Below are positions 21,050 through 33,364 of a stretch of DNA of 64,000 nucleotides, one piece after another. Origin of the DNA: Hypomyces perniciosus (taxonomy: Eukaryota > Ascomycota > Sordariomycetes > Hypocreales > Hypocreaceae). The position numbers and the translations under genes are program-made. The stretch covers positions 1,364,001-1,428,000 of the forward strand of contig SPDT01000005.1 of NCBI GenBank assembly GCA_008477525.1, read 5' to 3'. How positions within the stretch are numbered: position 1 is the first letter of the stretch; each line of letters opens with the position of its first letter. The notes under the pieces are model-generated. The model did no database searches and was not told the origin of the DNA. It saw only the letters and a list, made by a program, of their open reading frames with translations.

Positions 21050-23032
21050 CTACATCTCATCTGGCGAGAAATCATCGTCATCTCCTTCCCATTCTTTGCA
21101 GAAGCCAACCCAGTTTCGGTGGAGGCATTTCGGCTTTGCTGATGGCGAAGCAGTTGCAACAGGAGTTGGGATCGAGGTCGGAGCTGCAGTGATGGGCGGC
21201 GTGGTAACAACCACCAATGACTGGGAGCTTGTTTGTGTTGCTAATTCATCGTTGCAACCCCAAAATTTGCCAGGAGTTTCACAGGTTGTGCTGGGCGTAG
21301 TTGTTTGCGACTGTGTCGGTTCGTCGTTGCAGCCCCAAAACCGTCCTGGAGTCTCGCAGGTTGTGGTTGGTACCGTAGTGGTGGATGGTGTTGTAGAGGC
21401 TTCTGTCGTCTTATCTTTGCATCCGAACCAACCAGGTGTTTTACAAGTGGATGTGGATGTGGATGTTGTCGTTGCGGTCGCAGTTGGTATACTACCTGTG
21501 GCAGTCGTCTTGTCCAAACAACCCCACCAGCCTGGTGTTTGACATGTTGTCGTGCGTGTCCGAGTTCGGGAAGTTGTCGTGGGGACTGCGGATGTCGTGG
21601 TTTCGGTCCCGTTGCTCTCGTACATCTTCCACTGGGCACAATCGCGACACTCCGGGGTGAGTTTACACTTGGGAACATCGTCGTACTTTAGGATGACATC
21701 GTGGATAACAGATCGGATTTTGTGAGTGCCGATTCCCACTCGCCATCCTTTATCAGCAACAACGTCGTAGACACACTCGTAGCCGGTATGACAGGTCGAC
21801 TCCATAGCGTAACCAGCAAATGAGCATGAAGCGGTGGCCCCGTTGCATGTGCCGATATAAATCGGGTCCGCGGTATGACCAAAGTGGAAAGTCCCCGTAT
21901 AAGCTCGAGCCTGAGGTGTGTTTGGGTCAGCTCCGGGAGGAACAGGAAGACCCAAACGAGATGCTGGAAGAGCTTCGGGAACAGCTTCGAATGTCACCGC
22001 TGGCAGACCATACGTCAAGGCCAGCAAAGAAGAAACAGCGCCGCCCAACGAATGTCCCGCCACCCAGATGGTAGAATCTGGATACTGCTCGGTGACGTTT
22101 GAGTAGAGCTCGCGGGCCGCTGCATAGTACCGGTTCTCCTCATGAAGGGCCTTTGTAACGCAGGTGTTGTTGCAGGTATAGGTCCCAGTGGCGCAATCAC
22201 AGACCTGATGCCAGGTCCACTGCCCCTGCTGAGCACAGCAGCAACTGAAGAATAAGTTGTCATTGACCTTATCATTGGTTGTGGTGCCATCTCCATCAAA
22301 AACGGCGGGAGAGGTACCCTTGAGCCCGATCACAATCGTTGAGTTGGTTTCGTCAGCCCAAATATGGCCGCGTAGGCCGTCGCCCTCCCAACCAAAGTCC
22401 AGGCCCCGGTCAAAGCCGTCACCGACATCTTCCCAGTCGGCATCGCCTTCCTTAGTCACATAGGCATCGGCAGCCATATACGCCATGCTCAAGACCGTGT
22501 TCTTATCTGTGATATCTGGTGATAGAACCTCATCCATTGCCCATGCCGAGGCATCGAGCACGGCTGCGAAGCCTCGTCGCCGAGATTCCGCCACCATGGG
22601 ATCTACCACCGACGGACGACGATCGGTCAATCGTTCGATCGTGACGGCGCGACTCTTGGCCTTGAGTCGTGACATATCCAGTTCAGGATACTCATCGTCT
22701 GCGGCAAGGAAGATTCGGGATTCATCATGGACCACGTCCAGTTTCCTGTGAAGTCTAGGGTGCCGGTTCGTGCCATGATGGTAGATGTGTCGGAGAGTAA
22801 ATGTATGGTCTGCTGGCTGTGGAGTTTCTGGATTCGAGGGGAGGAATGGGCCGGGCCCTGGCGGGAGTAGTACATGCTGATCGAGTCCAACCTCTCGGCT
22901 TGCTGACGCCGTGCCCGGAGCGATAGCTACGAATGACAGCAACAGAGCTGCTGTCACTCTACCGATAGAGACGCATGTGGAGCTATATGGAATTCCGGAA
23001 TGAGAAGTCATGATGGACTGCACCATCGGCAA
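21050..23032 (-). CDS. atg15: Autophagic-body lipase Atg15 with cysteine-motif tail
   Basis: A single-exon frame of 660 residues. A short cytosolic head and one hydrophobic segment (about residues 24-45) form the signal anchor that delivers Atg15 through the multivesicular-body route to the vacuole. The class-3 lipase core has GHSLGG with Ser328 as nucleophile, Asp389 ([13 protein letters not shown]) and His437 (IGTHKIR), the expected triad. Glycosylation sequons such as NST, NVT and NGT are present. In the vacuole it degrades autophagic-body and Cvt membranes. After residue 470 the protein carries a threonine/serine-rich linker with four copies of a TC-x-TPG-x-(F)WGC-x-D motif (about residues 496-507, 529-540, 558-570 and 583-595) and a degenerate fifth Cys pair near the end. 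A second in-frame Met at residue 8 is an alternative start. The gene is divergent from pob3. Confidence 0.95.
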   Translation of the reverse strand: MPMVQSIMTSHSGIPYSSTCVSIGRVTAALLLSFVAIAPGTASASREVGLDQHVLLPPGPGPFLPSNPETPQPADHTFTLRHIYHHGTNRHPRLHRKLDVVHDESRIFLAADDEYPELDMSRLKAKSRAVTIERLTDRRPSVVDPMVAESRRRGFAAVLDASAWAMDEVLSPDITDKNTVLSMAYMAADAYVTKEGDADWEDVGDGFDRGLDFGWEGDGLRGHIWADETNSTIVIGLKGTSPAVFDGDGTTTNDKVNDNLFFSCCCAQQGQWTWHQVCDCATGTYTCNNTCVTKALHEENRYYAAARELYSNVTEQYPDSTIWVAGHSLGGAVSSLLALTYGLPAVTFEAVPEALPASRLGLPVPPGADPNTPQARAYTGTFHFGHTADPIYIGTCNGATASCSFAGYAMESTCHTGYECVYDVVADKGWRVGIGTHKIRSVIHDVILKYDDVPKCKLTPECRDCAQWKMYESNGTETTTSAVPTTTSRTRTRTTTCQTPGWWGCLDKTTATGSIPTATATTTSTSTSTCKTPGWFGCKDKTTEASTTPSTTTVPTTTCETPGRFWGCNDEPTQSQTTTPSTTCETPGKFWGCNDELATQTSSQSLVVVTTPPITAAPTSIPTPVATASPSAKPKCLHRNWVGFCKEWEGDDDDFSPDEM

Positions 23033-23681
23033 AAGAGGGAAATATCATGAGTTGAGCAGAAATGATGACGATGGCGAAAGGATGAAGATGAGGGAAAGGG
23101 AACGTCAGGTGATGTTGTCATATACGGAGTACTACAAACTGTACTAGGTAGCATTGGTTGTTTGGCACGCGGCCGAGGACTGACGTTATCTAAATAGCGG
23201 CCGGGACTCACAAAAGAGATGACGCAGGATGCAGTCAATCTTTAGCACGCACGATAAGTTTAACCTAAAACTTGAGTATCAATTAGTACAACAGGCTCAT
23301 TAGGGATACCTGTGAATAAAGTTTACTCTAACAAAGTCTGCTAGCTGATAAAGCTTACCGCCTAATCTAAGAAAGGCGGCTCCCCAACAAAAGGTGGATC
23401 AGCTCCAAAGGTCCCTCCGTGGCTTCACTGACTGCAGGGCCCCCAAGCCACTGTACGGGATTGGCCCAGGCCTCTCCTGCAGGCACTTTCCGGGCATTTA
23501 ACAAGCCACACTTGGCTCAGGCACACGGTGGCGCGTCTCTGCGCGGTGCAGTCGCGCGAAGCTCAAATTTAGTCGACATAATACCGAGAAGCCTCACCTC
23601 CTCCAAAGCTTCGCAAATCGCAGAGAGCGAGAGGGATCGCACTTTCAAACCTCGATCACACATCGCTTTGAAGAGTCGAAG
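23033..23681. promoter_or_regulatory. Divergent spacer between atg15 and pob3
   Basis: This 649-base spacer shares the two promoters. It includes TACGGAGTACTAC at about 23124, a small GC hairpin (CCGCC at about 23359, GGCGG at about 23376) and a GC-rich block at 23400-23530 (GGGCCCCCAAGCCACTG). No gene is seen. Confidence 0.5.
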
Positions 23682-25654
23682 ATGACTGCCATGTGAGCTT
23701 TCCAGCGCGCCCTTTCCTCCAAAAAAAAAAAAAAAGAGCAAATTCGTTGATCCCGATCCTGATGTTCATTCATGTCACCGATGCAAAGCATTCATCCATC
23801 AAAACCGTTCATGCAACCAATCAATCCAGAAGCTAACCATCGGTTTCGCCCTCTAGTGAAAGCTTCGATAGCATTTACCTTGACCTCTCCAAGGAGAGCG
23901 GCAAGTGCAGATTCGCAGAGACCGGTTTTGGCTGGAAACCTGCTGGCGGCGGCGATACCTTCACCCTCGATCACAGCAATATCGGTGGCGCGCAATGGAG
24001 CCGAGCCGCCAGGGGATACGAAATCAGGATCCTGCAACGCAACTCGGGAATCATTCAGTTGGATGGCTTCCAGCAGGAAGACTATGAGCGCCTGAGCAAG
24101 ATCTTCAAGAACTGGTATAGCACAGTGCTGGAAAACAAGGAGCATGCCCTGAGAGGATGGAACTGGGGCAAGGCTGAGTTTTCCAAGGCCGAGCTGGTCT
24201 TCAGTGTCCAGAACAAACCTGCCTTCGAACTGCCTTACTCTGAAGTTGGCAACACGAACTTGGCTGGCCGAAACGAAGTCGCGGTGGAGATGGCGCTGCC
24301 ACTGAATGCCAACGACACTGGAACCGAGGGTCAGCTCGGTGGTGCTCGTGGCAAGGGAAAGAAGGCTGGTGCTGGCAAGGACCAGCTTGTGGAAATGCGC
24401 TTCTACATCCCCGGCGTAACAACAAAGAAGGAGACAGAGGGCGAAGAAGCGGGCAGCGATGACGGTGGCGAGGAGGAGAAGAACGCTGCCACTCTCTTCT
24501 ACGAGACACTCATCGAGAAGGCAGAGATCGGTGAGACAGCTGGTGATACTATCGCCACCTTCCTTGACGTCCTGCATCTTACTCCCAGGTATGCCCTGTC
24601 GTCCTCATTGACAACATTGATCCGTTCTCTTACGCTGTATACAGAGGTCGTTTTGATATCGACATGTACGAGGCGTCATTCCGTCTGCGCGGCAAGACAT
24701 ACGATTACAAGATCCAATATGAGGCCATCAAGAAGTTCATGGTTCTTCCCAAGCCTGATGAGATGCATTGCTTGCTCTGCATCGGGCTAGACCCTCCTCT
24801 GCGCCAGGGTCAGACGCGATATCCCTTCGTTGTCATGCAGTTTAAGAAGGATGAGGAGGTGACCATCGACCTCAATCTTGAAGAATCAGAGCTTCAGAGC
24901 AAGTACAAAGACAAGCTCGAGGCCCACTATGAAGAGCCCCTACACCACGTTGTCGCCAAGATTTTCCGAGGACTGGGCAACAAGAAAATTTCATCACCTG
25001 CAAAGGACTTCCTCACGTATGTTTCTTACGCCCTCGTTATGACATACGCGCATACTAATCTCACATCATAGGCACCGAAGCCAATACGGTATCAAGTGCT
25101 CTATCAAGGCTAGCGAAGGTTTCTTGTATTGCTTGGAGAAGGCTTTCATGTTTGTTCCCAAGCCGGCTACCTACATTGCCTACGAACAAACACAATCCAT
25201 CACATTCTCCCGCGTTGGTGGCGCCGTCTCGGCCTTGTCAACATTTGATATTACGGTGGTCATGAAGAACGGCGCTGGTTCGTCCCAGTTCAGCAACATC
25301 AACCGTGAGGATCTCAAGGCTCTAGAGACCTTCTTCAAACTCAAGGGCCTACGCGTTAAGAACGAGATTGACGAAGATGCTAACCTGCTTGCTGCGGCCC
25401 TCCGAGAGGAGGCAATGGATGAGTCAGACGACGAAGTAGTGGCTGTCAAGGCAGACCGCGGTTCGGCTGATGAGGACGAAGAGAGTGTGGATGAGGACTT
25501 CCAGGCCGACAGTGAAAGTGATGTGGCTGAGGAGTATGATAGCAATCATGAGAGCTCTGGTTCTGGAAGCGCTGAGAGCGATGTGGATAATGATGACGAG
25601 GACGACGAGGGCGAGGATCAAGAGAGGCCTAAGAAGAAGAAGAAGACGGGCTGA
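23682..25654 (+). CDS. pob3: FACT complex subunit Pob3 (SSRP1 family)
   Basis: Four exons (23682-23692, 23857-24588, 24645-25016, 25072-25654) total 1698 bases, or 565 residues, the usual fungal Pob3 length. The first exon has only 11 bases (MTA plus part of an Ile codon), and the joined start is MTAIESFDSIYLDLSKESG. The order is an N-terminal PH-like domain (GGGDTFTLDHSNIGGAQW), the SSRP1 structure-specific recognition region, a second PH pair (GRFDIDMYEASFRLRGKTYD; IKASEGFLYCLEKAF) and an acidic tail with a basic KKKKK end. As in other fungi there is no HMG box. With Spt16 it forms FACT, which loosens and reassembles nucleosomes during transcription and replication. An antisense open frame over exon 2 is a shadow. 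Confidence 0.97.
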
Positions 25655-26745
25655 GCTCTGTGTGAGATTATCAAATACGTGTACAAAGCTTTTAATACTC
25701 ATCTATACGCCGGAGGGGGAGACATTGGCCCATCTTGGCATTGGAAACAAGAACAGATAGGAGCATGAGACGAACCAAAAAAGGACGGCGTTCAGGAGGC
25801 GCAGGTGGACATGCAGGATCTTTTTTTATGCTGGGCCCTCTTCTTGTAGTTGTAACATCAACTCTCGAGATTTTATTTCCTTTGATGTGATCTGGATGGT
25901 TTGCCCATGAGAGGAGTGCTCAAGGTCGAAACCGTGTGAAAGTAAAACAGAATAGCTGTCATCTGAAGGAGACAAAACGGCAATTTAGATAAGATGCTGC
26001 CTAATCGTTGAGACAGAGTCAGCGCGGCCGTCAATTCTAGTTCTCGATGTATTACTTGGCTCCTTGCTAGTTCCACACACCCACGATCACAATGATTCCA
26101 GATAAAAAGTTTGCATATTGATATTCTCAGCCTAGTCTAGTATTGACAACTACCTCTATACAGCATTCGACAATCATAGTACAAAAAATAAATCCAGAGG
26201 AACTCGTCCGATCCTCCTCTAGAATATCATAAACCCATTAATCATCAAAGAATACATCTAACTGGGGATCTCCCTGCCCCGACCCAATTCCATCGAACCA
26301 AAGAGAACGAAATGATTTGCTGTATTCCGCTTTTTTTCTTGTCTTTTCTAGAGACTCCCCCGTGGCCCGGGGTACTGATGTCTTGAACTTTTGTGTTCTC
26401 CTTTGTTTTCCTGTTAAAACCCATTACTCCAAAATAAAATAAAAACCACGGCGAGGGTGGGATAATGGCACCAGGACCCTCTAAATGGTCTATGTGAGAA
26501 AAGCAATAGAAAAAAACGTTGTTAGCGAAAGATTGAGTCGCGCATGTAACTCCAAGAGATGATACATATTCGACAAGGTAATCGAACGTTCATACTGATG
26601 TGTACACGGAGCCGGATGTACACTATATCCCCGATTCGCTTCTATAATAAAACTGCAAGTTGTACACCGCTGAGATGGGAAGATAAGAGAGTCAAGACAT
26701 GTCCTATAAGCAAGTGATGGAAATTTCGGTGTGGTAGATGACGTT
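25655..26745. other. Convergent 1.1-kb spacer, pob3 / CRIB-like gene
   Basis: This spacer holds the two 3' flanks, with AT-rich stretches such as AAAATAAAATAAAAACC near 26430. No gene is visible. Confidence 0.5.
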
Positions 26746-29268
26746 TTAGATTCGGTCACCGTTGGGCTTGATATAGCTCCGTGGGAATAGGGCATACTGT
26801 CCAACAGGCGGTGCCTGGCTGCTCATGCTGGTCGTTCTGGCGCGCGATCGTCGCTTAACCGCTTCGACAAACTTCATGGAGGGCGAGATATCATCATACA
26901 TTATAGACTCGCTAGCATGAGCTTTGTGGTATGAGTGCTTCCTAATTGGGGAGGAAGGGAATGGGATGAGCTCAGGGACCGTATCTTGAGAGGCGATAGG
27001 GTCCGCATCTTGCTCGGCGTCGTTTTGGACTGTTTCGGTCAGGTGAACTGTGGGAACAGGCTCTGCTTCCTCATTTAAGGATCCCGCCATTTTGTTGAGG
27101 GATGTGCTGCTGGTGGTGTGTCGTGTCTGGAAGGACCAAGCTGAGATGCCTGAAATATGGCGGTCGCCAGTTGAGTCAGACCGGGACGCAGTTGAGTTTG
27201 TCCCTGTAGTCGACGTGCTCGATCGCTGCTGGAGCCATGAGATTGGGTTGACAACTTCATCATAAGTCGCCTGGTGGTGAGCCATGAGCTCGTCATCCTC
27301 AGGATACTCGTGTCTGCCTCCCTCTGCTAAAAGTAATTGATGGTGAAAGTCACCTGGGATGAGCAAAGATGGCGATAGTGTGAAGCCATGAGACTCTTTG
27401 AAGCTCGAGGCATGCGAAGCGCGGAGGAGTCTCTTGTCCACGAGGGGGAGAGAGAAATTGCTCCCCGCGAGCGGGTTGGACGTCGGCGTAATTGCCTCAT
27501 GGGCAGTAGCCGTCGAGTTTCGACTGCCAGGAATCAAACTCGGCACATCAAACCTGGACACTGGAAGCATGCCAGGAGACGACTCAGCTGTCCCAATAGG
27601 AACCTGAAGCTCACTAGCTGCGAAGGCAATGTCCACCGGTAGTGTATCGCCGTCTCGAGCAGTATCCAGAGAGCAACGGTCCCACTGGTAGTCGCACGTG
27701 GCTTCCGCTTCATGCTCATAGCAGTAGTCAATGTCATCCTCCCAGCTCTCCCTTATGACACCAAAGTAAGAAGCATGGCTCTCTTCCAATCTTTCCACGA
27801 CCACTTGTTGCGCGGCCGTAATATCAAAGTAGCCAAGAGTCTCCGAAGCACCACTAATTGGGCGCTGCACTTTGGCCAGTGAGCGCAACATGGGGACGGA
27901 CTGACTTGGCCGGAGGGATGCGTTGCTCGCGAGGCTCAATCGAGAGCGCCGAACCATACTCGATTGCTCCTCCTCTTCTGGCACGTCTGGAAGAGGAGTC
28001 TCATAAGAAATGGTAGGACTCGCGAGCGGCCAAGCTAGGTCATTAGATGGCGGCTGGACTGGGGATTTCATGCTGCCATCAATATTGAAATCATCGTGTT
28101 TCGTTGGGGTTGAAGGCCGAGGAGCGAACGTAGGGGGCAGGTGCTCCAAGGAAGTAGTAGGACTGTAAGGACTGGGTCGCCAAAAGCCTCCGCTCGTCTT
28201 CGGTCGCTCTTGGGCTGCAAATGTGAAATGTTCAATTCCATCATGATAGAGCCCTTGACGACTGGAGACTCGAGGAGGCGGAATGAGAGAGAAAGATTGG
28301 AATTGGATTTGGTGAGTTGGGGATCTCGGCGGCCTGGGAGGCGATGACACGGACTGATGTCCCCGTAGTTGGTCTTGCGATCGAATGCGCCTCATCAATC
28401 GTTGAGGTCCGGAAACCGTAGCGGCGTGGCGTGGTACAAATGCAGGTCGGGTGTTGGCCTCAGAGTGGGTTGAAAAATCCCGAGTCTCTGGACCATTGAT
28501 GGTATTGGGTGGAATGACCGGGCTCGGGCCAGTGGCACGCATGGTCAATAGATCCGGTCCTTGTTGATTGACAAGCCGTTGAACTGCCGGGACACTCTCG
28601 CGGTCTGTATGTGTGACATGCTGGAAATTGTACGGGTCTGAGATCTGAACCTTCCTCCGAGAGATATCGTCACGAGAGCCTTTTCGTCGAGAGAAAAGGG
28701 AGGGCATGAAAGATTCCTTAGGACCAGCCACCACGGCATTGTCTGCGGGAGAGTCTGCAGAATTCAGAGAACTAGCAGACGAGCTATTGGCACTGCTCTC
28801 ACGCTTTGATTTCCGTCGTCGATGAAACATGTTTTTCCCAAAACCGTATACGCCCTCGGGGGCGTTGCTGTCTGTAGATCGGATTGAGGATTGTCGTGCC
28901 AGGGAGAAGTTATCAAAGGCCTGCTCTAATCCAGAAAAATCACTGTTGAGTGATGTGAGAGACGATGACGTCGATGCGCCGGCGCGATGACCACTTTGGC
29001 GTCTCAGGTGAGATGCTCGCTTCATTTGCTTGCTTAATTGTCGTAATTTCGCTGGAGATGGCGGCCGGTCCACGGCCGGCTCGAAAAAGTCGGGTATGCT
29101 CATGTTGGGCGAGATTTCGCTACCATATGACTGGCTGGGTTTGCAAGAGGAAGAAGTCGTCGAGGGTCTGGGTTTGGAAGAAGTAGAGGATTTAGGGAGT
29201 GCCTTTGATTGAATACTAATGGGCGACGTCTGGCCAGCATAGATAGCCAGAGGGTTGGTGGACCACAT
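26746..29268 (-). CDS. Large low-complexity protein with degenerate CRIB motif
   Basis: A single-exon frame of 840 residues with no visible intron. The only recognisable motif is at about residues 209-222, KVQISDPYNFQHVTHTD. It matches the Cdc42/Rac interactive-binding core I-S-x-P-x-x-F-x-H-x-x-H, but TD replaces the usual V-G at the end. Flanking it are basic clusters (FHRRRKSKRES; SRRKGSRDDISRRK), which often sit next to CRIB motifs and bind membrane phosphoinositides. The rest is Ser/Pro-rich and disordered, with no kinase or other catalytic domain, so it is not a PAK. A Gic-like effector or scaffold in polarity is a reasonable inference. The upstream side faces 8.8 kb without genes. Confidence 0.75.
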   Translation of the reverse strand: MWSTNPLAIYAGQTSPISIQSKALPKSSTSSKPRPSTTSSSCKPSQSYGSEISPNMSIPDFFEPAVDRPPSPAKLRQLSKQMKRASHLRRQSGHRAGASTSSSLTSLNSDFSGLEQAFDNFSLARQSSIRSTDSNAPEGVYGFGKNMFHRRRKSKRESSANSSSASSLNSADSPADNAVVAGPKESFMPSLFSRRKGSRDDISRRKVQISDPYNFQHVTHTDRESVPAVQRLVNQQGPDLLTMRATGPSPVIPPNTINGPETRDFSTHSEANTRPAFVPRHAATVSGPQRLMRRIRSQDQLRGHQSVSSPPRPPRSPTHQIQFQSFSLIPPPRVSSRQGLYHDGIEHFTFAAQERPKTSGGFWRPSPYSPTTSLEHLPPTFAPRPSTPTKHDDFNIDGSMKSPVQPPSNDLAWPLASPTISYETPLPDVPEEEEQSSMVRRSRLSLASNASLRPSQSVPMLRSLAKVQRPISGASETLGYFDITAAQQVVVERLEESHASYFGVIRESWEDDIDYCYEHEAEATCDYQWDRCSLDTARDGDTLPVDIAFAASELQVPIGTAESSPGMLPVSRFDVPSLIPGSRNSTATAHEAITPTSNPLAGSNFSLPLVDKRLLRASHASSFKESHGFTLSPSLLIPGDFHHQLLLAEGGRHEYPEDDELMAHHQATYDEVVNPISWLQQRSSTSTTGTNSTASRSDSTGDRHISGISAWSFQTRHTTSSTSLNKMAGSLNEEAEPVPTVHLTETVQNDAEQDADPIASQDTVPELIPFPSSPIRKHSYHKAHASESIMYDDISPSMKFVEAVKRRSRARTTSMSSQAPPVGQYALFPRSYIKPNGDRI

Positions 29269-32200
29269 GGCTGGTCAGTGCAGAGGCAGAGGGACGACGA
29301 GCCGTCCCCTCTGAGGATCTGCAATGTGATTGATCCAGGGCGAATGGGTCAGAGCAAGAGGAGAAGGCCTGTTCCGTCAGCTCCGCTTATGGGTGTACTT
29401 GTAAGGATATGTAATAATATAGTGCTCGTAGTCGTAATAGGGGAGAAACAAGGGAATATAATAATAACGACAATACCTACTCGTAGGTTAAGTAAGCAGG
29501 GGCGGAACGTGGGGTGTGAGAGTCCAGGACGAGGGGAGTAATATTACTATTATACACAACAGCCTTCCTCACAAAGCGTTCCGTTGGAGAGGTTTGGGTC
29601 ATTGGCATTGGGGGCTGCCAATCACCACAGGGGTCAGGTCAGGAGTTCGGACCGGACAACCCTGAAGCCGGACAGTGTCACCAGAGTGGATGAGGCTTAG
29701 TGCTGGGGAAGATGGCATCCCTGCTGGCTTCAGTCGACAGGGCTCTTGAACAAAACCCATGGAGGCTTGGCTGCTGGGATATTGCATCGCGTGGGGAACA
29801 ACTAGGATAGGAGTTAGGATACCGATTGGGTCGGTGAATGCAGAAGCCCTAGAGGCTATAAGACAGTGCAGGTTTGTACGTACGTGTATGGAGCATTATA
29901 TGTAGGTCTTGCAGATAATAAAAGCATGCAGTTTGCACCCGCATCTGCTGTGTGATGGCCCACGACGCAGGAACGCGAATATGCAAGACGAGAAGCTCAT
30001 CACATCTGTATGTACATAGTATCCTCGTAAACGAGAAGTGCGCCACGCGTCGAGTCAAATGCTCGCACAGGGGCTGACTTGGTCTGTCTAAGTATAGTAA
30101 TTAAGAGGTTCAAAGAGAGTCGCTGAGATGATGTCTTAGACAGCGCCGCGTGTCAGAGAGACGGTGTGTCTCATCAACGGTTGATGAGGGCTTTCAAGGC
30201 CCCTGGCTGAAAGACGGGCGCGACAGAGATCCAAGGTCGATCTGATGGCTTGTTGATGAGGTGAGAAAGAGAGAGACTGAGAGAGACTGGGAGGGAGGGG
30301 AGGGTGGGTGGTCCGGATGTACGAGCATGCACGAAGCATGTACTAACATACCTAGAGGTACGCATGCGTGTGGCCGACAGTACACACATCCCTGGTGCAG
30401 GATGCAGCCCTCTTGATGTACATGCGAATTTCCATTCTCGTACGGAGTACCTACACAGTCTTCAACGCTTCGACGCGAGGAGGCAGGAAATGGGTCGGAA
30501 AAGAATACCACCACTAGGACCAGACTCGTCATAGCAAGGGTTTCTTCTAACCGATTCTCACAGAAGCATGCTACTTGCTGCGAGTACCACATCAGCCAGG
30601 GATGAGAGCACGTTGGCTCTGGGATGAAGCTCCAACCCTCTGCTTCGAGTCTGCGCGAGCAGTTACGCTGTGCAGCATGCATATATGTAGGTACATGTAC
30701 GAGAGCATCCATACAACAATACATTGCAATGTGCATCAATAGCAGTACTGCTCCATACTGCAAGCCATTGTTGCTGCTGCTGCTGCATCAGGCTCAACAA
30801 TCCAACAAGAAGAGGCCTGCCAGTCGCCATAGACGGCGGTGCCCGATCGCCATCGTCGCTGGCGCGTGGCGTACCTCCACTAGGTCTAGTACTATCAATC
30901 GTATGCAGGAACGAAACGACAACGGCTGTCAACCAACGCTTTACCCGTCCATACAGCGTACATTGACGTTGCTGATGGAGGTTCTGTTTATACTAATTAA
31001 TGCACATGGTACATCCGTTAGCACGAAGGATGTCGAGGGCATACGAGTACGGTTATTACTACGAGTACGCCGCCGATAGCTATTACAAGTTCTCCGAGAC
31101 AAACATCGGATACTATGGCAGAAGTGGTTGGAACATTCAACACACGCGTCTAGGGCCATAGGTACATGCCTACGAGTACTCCGTACCTACAGGCGAGAGG
31201 GGAAAACTTGCCCGACGGACGCGACAGGGGGGATTACACACCCCATGGGCCACTCTTCTCCACGGCGCGAGCCAAGAGAGAGCTCCTGGCTTTCACACGG
31301 CGACTTCTCACTCACCAACGCGGGTTGGGGTCCGGCTGCTAGCCAGGAGCCCGTGAAACGTCAACCAGCCGAGTTTGTACTCGTAGTATGTACTCCGTAC
31401 TACTACTACTGGTAGTACGGAGTAGTATTACTATACAAAAGCTACGCCGTACAGTTGGAGCTTTGTTGTCGAGGCTGAGATTTGAGTCGCCTTTGCTTCT
31501 GTCGATCTTCCGTCATGAAGAAACACACAGACATATTTCGATACAACAGAGACAATGGGAGGCTGGCTTGCTTGCTCTTTCCCGAGGCAATTGCAAACAA
31601 GCTCCGTCAACGGACAGCGACCTCTTTCTTTTCCTCATGATTTCACCCACGCGACATCGACCCATTTTTTGCGTGAGGCTTGGGAGGGAATACCTGGCCT
31701 TCCAGAGGGCGGGAACACAGGGGGGCCATGAGCTGGGCCTTTTTTTTCAATTCTCCATCAAAACGGGCCCGCTGCCAGGTTCCGCTTTTGTGAGAGAAAA
31801 AAAAACACAAAGGTCCCAGACTGATGGATGAGCCTCGTCCGTTCATGTATGAGCATGTATGCACTGCATAAGCATGGAATAACCTGCTACTATCGCTAGC
31901 CTTGCATTGACAGGTGCGGTGAAGTCCGAGGCCCAGTGGAAGAGGAGCTTCAGTAATGTTGCGGGCAACGGGACAGTATCAGAGTAGGAAATCGATACTA
32001 TTACGTTTACTCTTTCTTGCTGTGGATAATTGCTTCGGTTCTCATTGACCATAGTATTTGGAACAGTGGCAACTGCGAGACTACCAACATATGGTTGTCA
32101 TGGACAGTGCCATTGTTCCCCATAATTCGTCATGACTTTTGGAAATAAGAGCTTCCGATAAACTACAGATATATGTTTTTTTTTCTTGTATCTTACGGAA

Positions 32201-33110
32201 ATAGAGAATATTCATACTGATATCAGGCTATTTATAATTCAACGGGACACGTGGTTGTCGTGTATCTAAATGGTGTAAATGCCAGTTGAACGTCAAGTAC
32301 GGGGTAGCCCGGGTAAACCGCTACTATTGCTACTAATACTCCAAGAGCACGCGATATAATAATCAGTATGTCAAGTAAATACATTATTCCTAGTCCAATA
32401 TCGAGTGCTTTCTTTTTGCTGTCTATACTATTACTAGTAAGGTAGTTTGTGATGTTGGTCATTGACGTGCATCAAACACCCGCTGTTTTCGCTATTTTAA
32501 GAATTACCAAATGCTACATAAGCAACAAATGTAAGAGGCCCGTTTTCTTTACGCTTTATCATTGTTGGCTGCATTCAGACAATGTCAATTGTTCTAGGTA
32601 TTCCCGTATTTCTCCATACAGTGCAGCGAGTACTCGTACCTACTACTAAGCAATGGACCATGTACATAAGAGACCATTATCGCGCCGCCGTCGTCAGGGT
32701 GGAGCTCGTATACCTAGCTAGGTAGACGAGGTCTTGTCAAGTCCATCTTCTCCGCAATTTGCAACGGTTTATCTAGGTTTGTTTCGGAGCACTACATTTT
32801 AGTGCTCTGCTACTGCATCACTAAGATGTCGGCAGGAATATCCCAGAGGTTGTTTATCAAACAACTAACGGCACTCAGTCCATACTGGATGGAGCAGGTC
32901 CAAAATAGGGCGACCAACAATGCACTGTACCCTACTTTGCAGTTTGATAGAGGATCAACAACACACCGGTGGCTGCAAGCCGCTTGTTGTGGACAGATGC
33001 GTCTTGTCGCCCGGCTTGCGGGCATCATCCGTGTTCGAGAAGCTTGTCAAACCGCAAAGGCACATATACTAATGTACTCTTACTAGTACTACACGACGAA
33101 GTACGAGTAG

Positions 33111-33295
<185 letters not shown>

Positions 33296-33339
33296 GTAAG
33301 CCGGCAACTCGCAATCGCGATAGCCGCTTCCGTCATGTA

Positions 33340-33364
33340 GATTGATTGATTGATTGATTGATTG
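33340..33364. repeat. GATT tetranucleotide microsatellite
   Basis: Six GATT units, 45 bases after the end of the ACT repeat. Confidence 0.9.

Noticed and set aside
23792..24577. 261-residue minus-strand frame over pob3 exon 2
   Set aside because: It is antisense to a well-supported gene, with no recognisable domain; a shadow frame.
32100..32470. AT-rich patch as a RIP-mutated transposon
   Set aside because: No terminal repeats, no decayed transposase reading and no clear TA bias beyond composition; the evidence is too weak.
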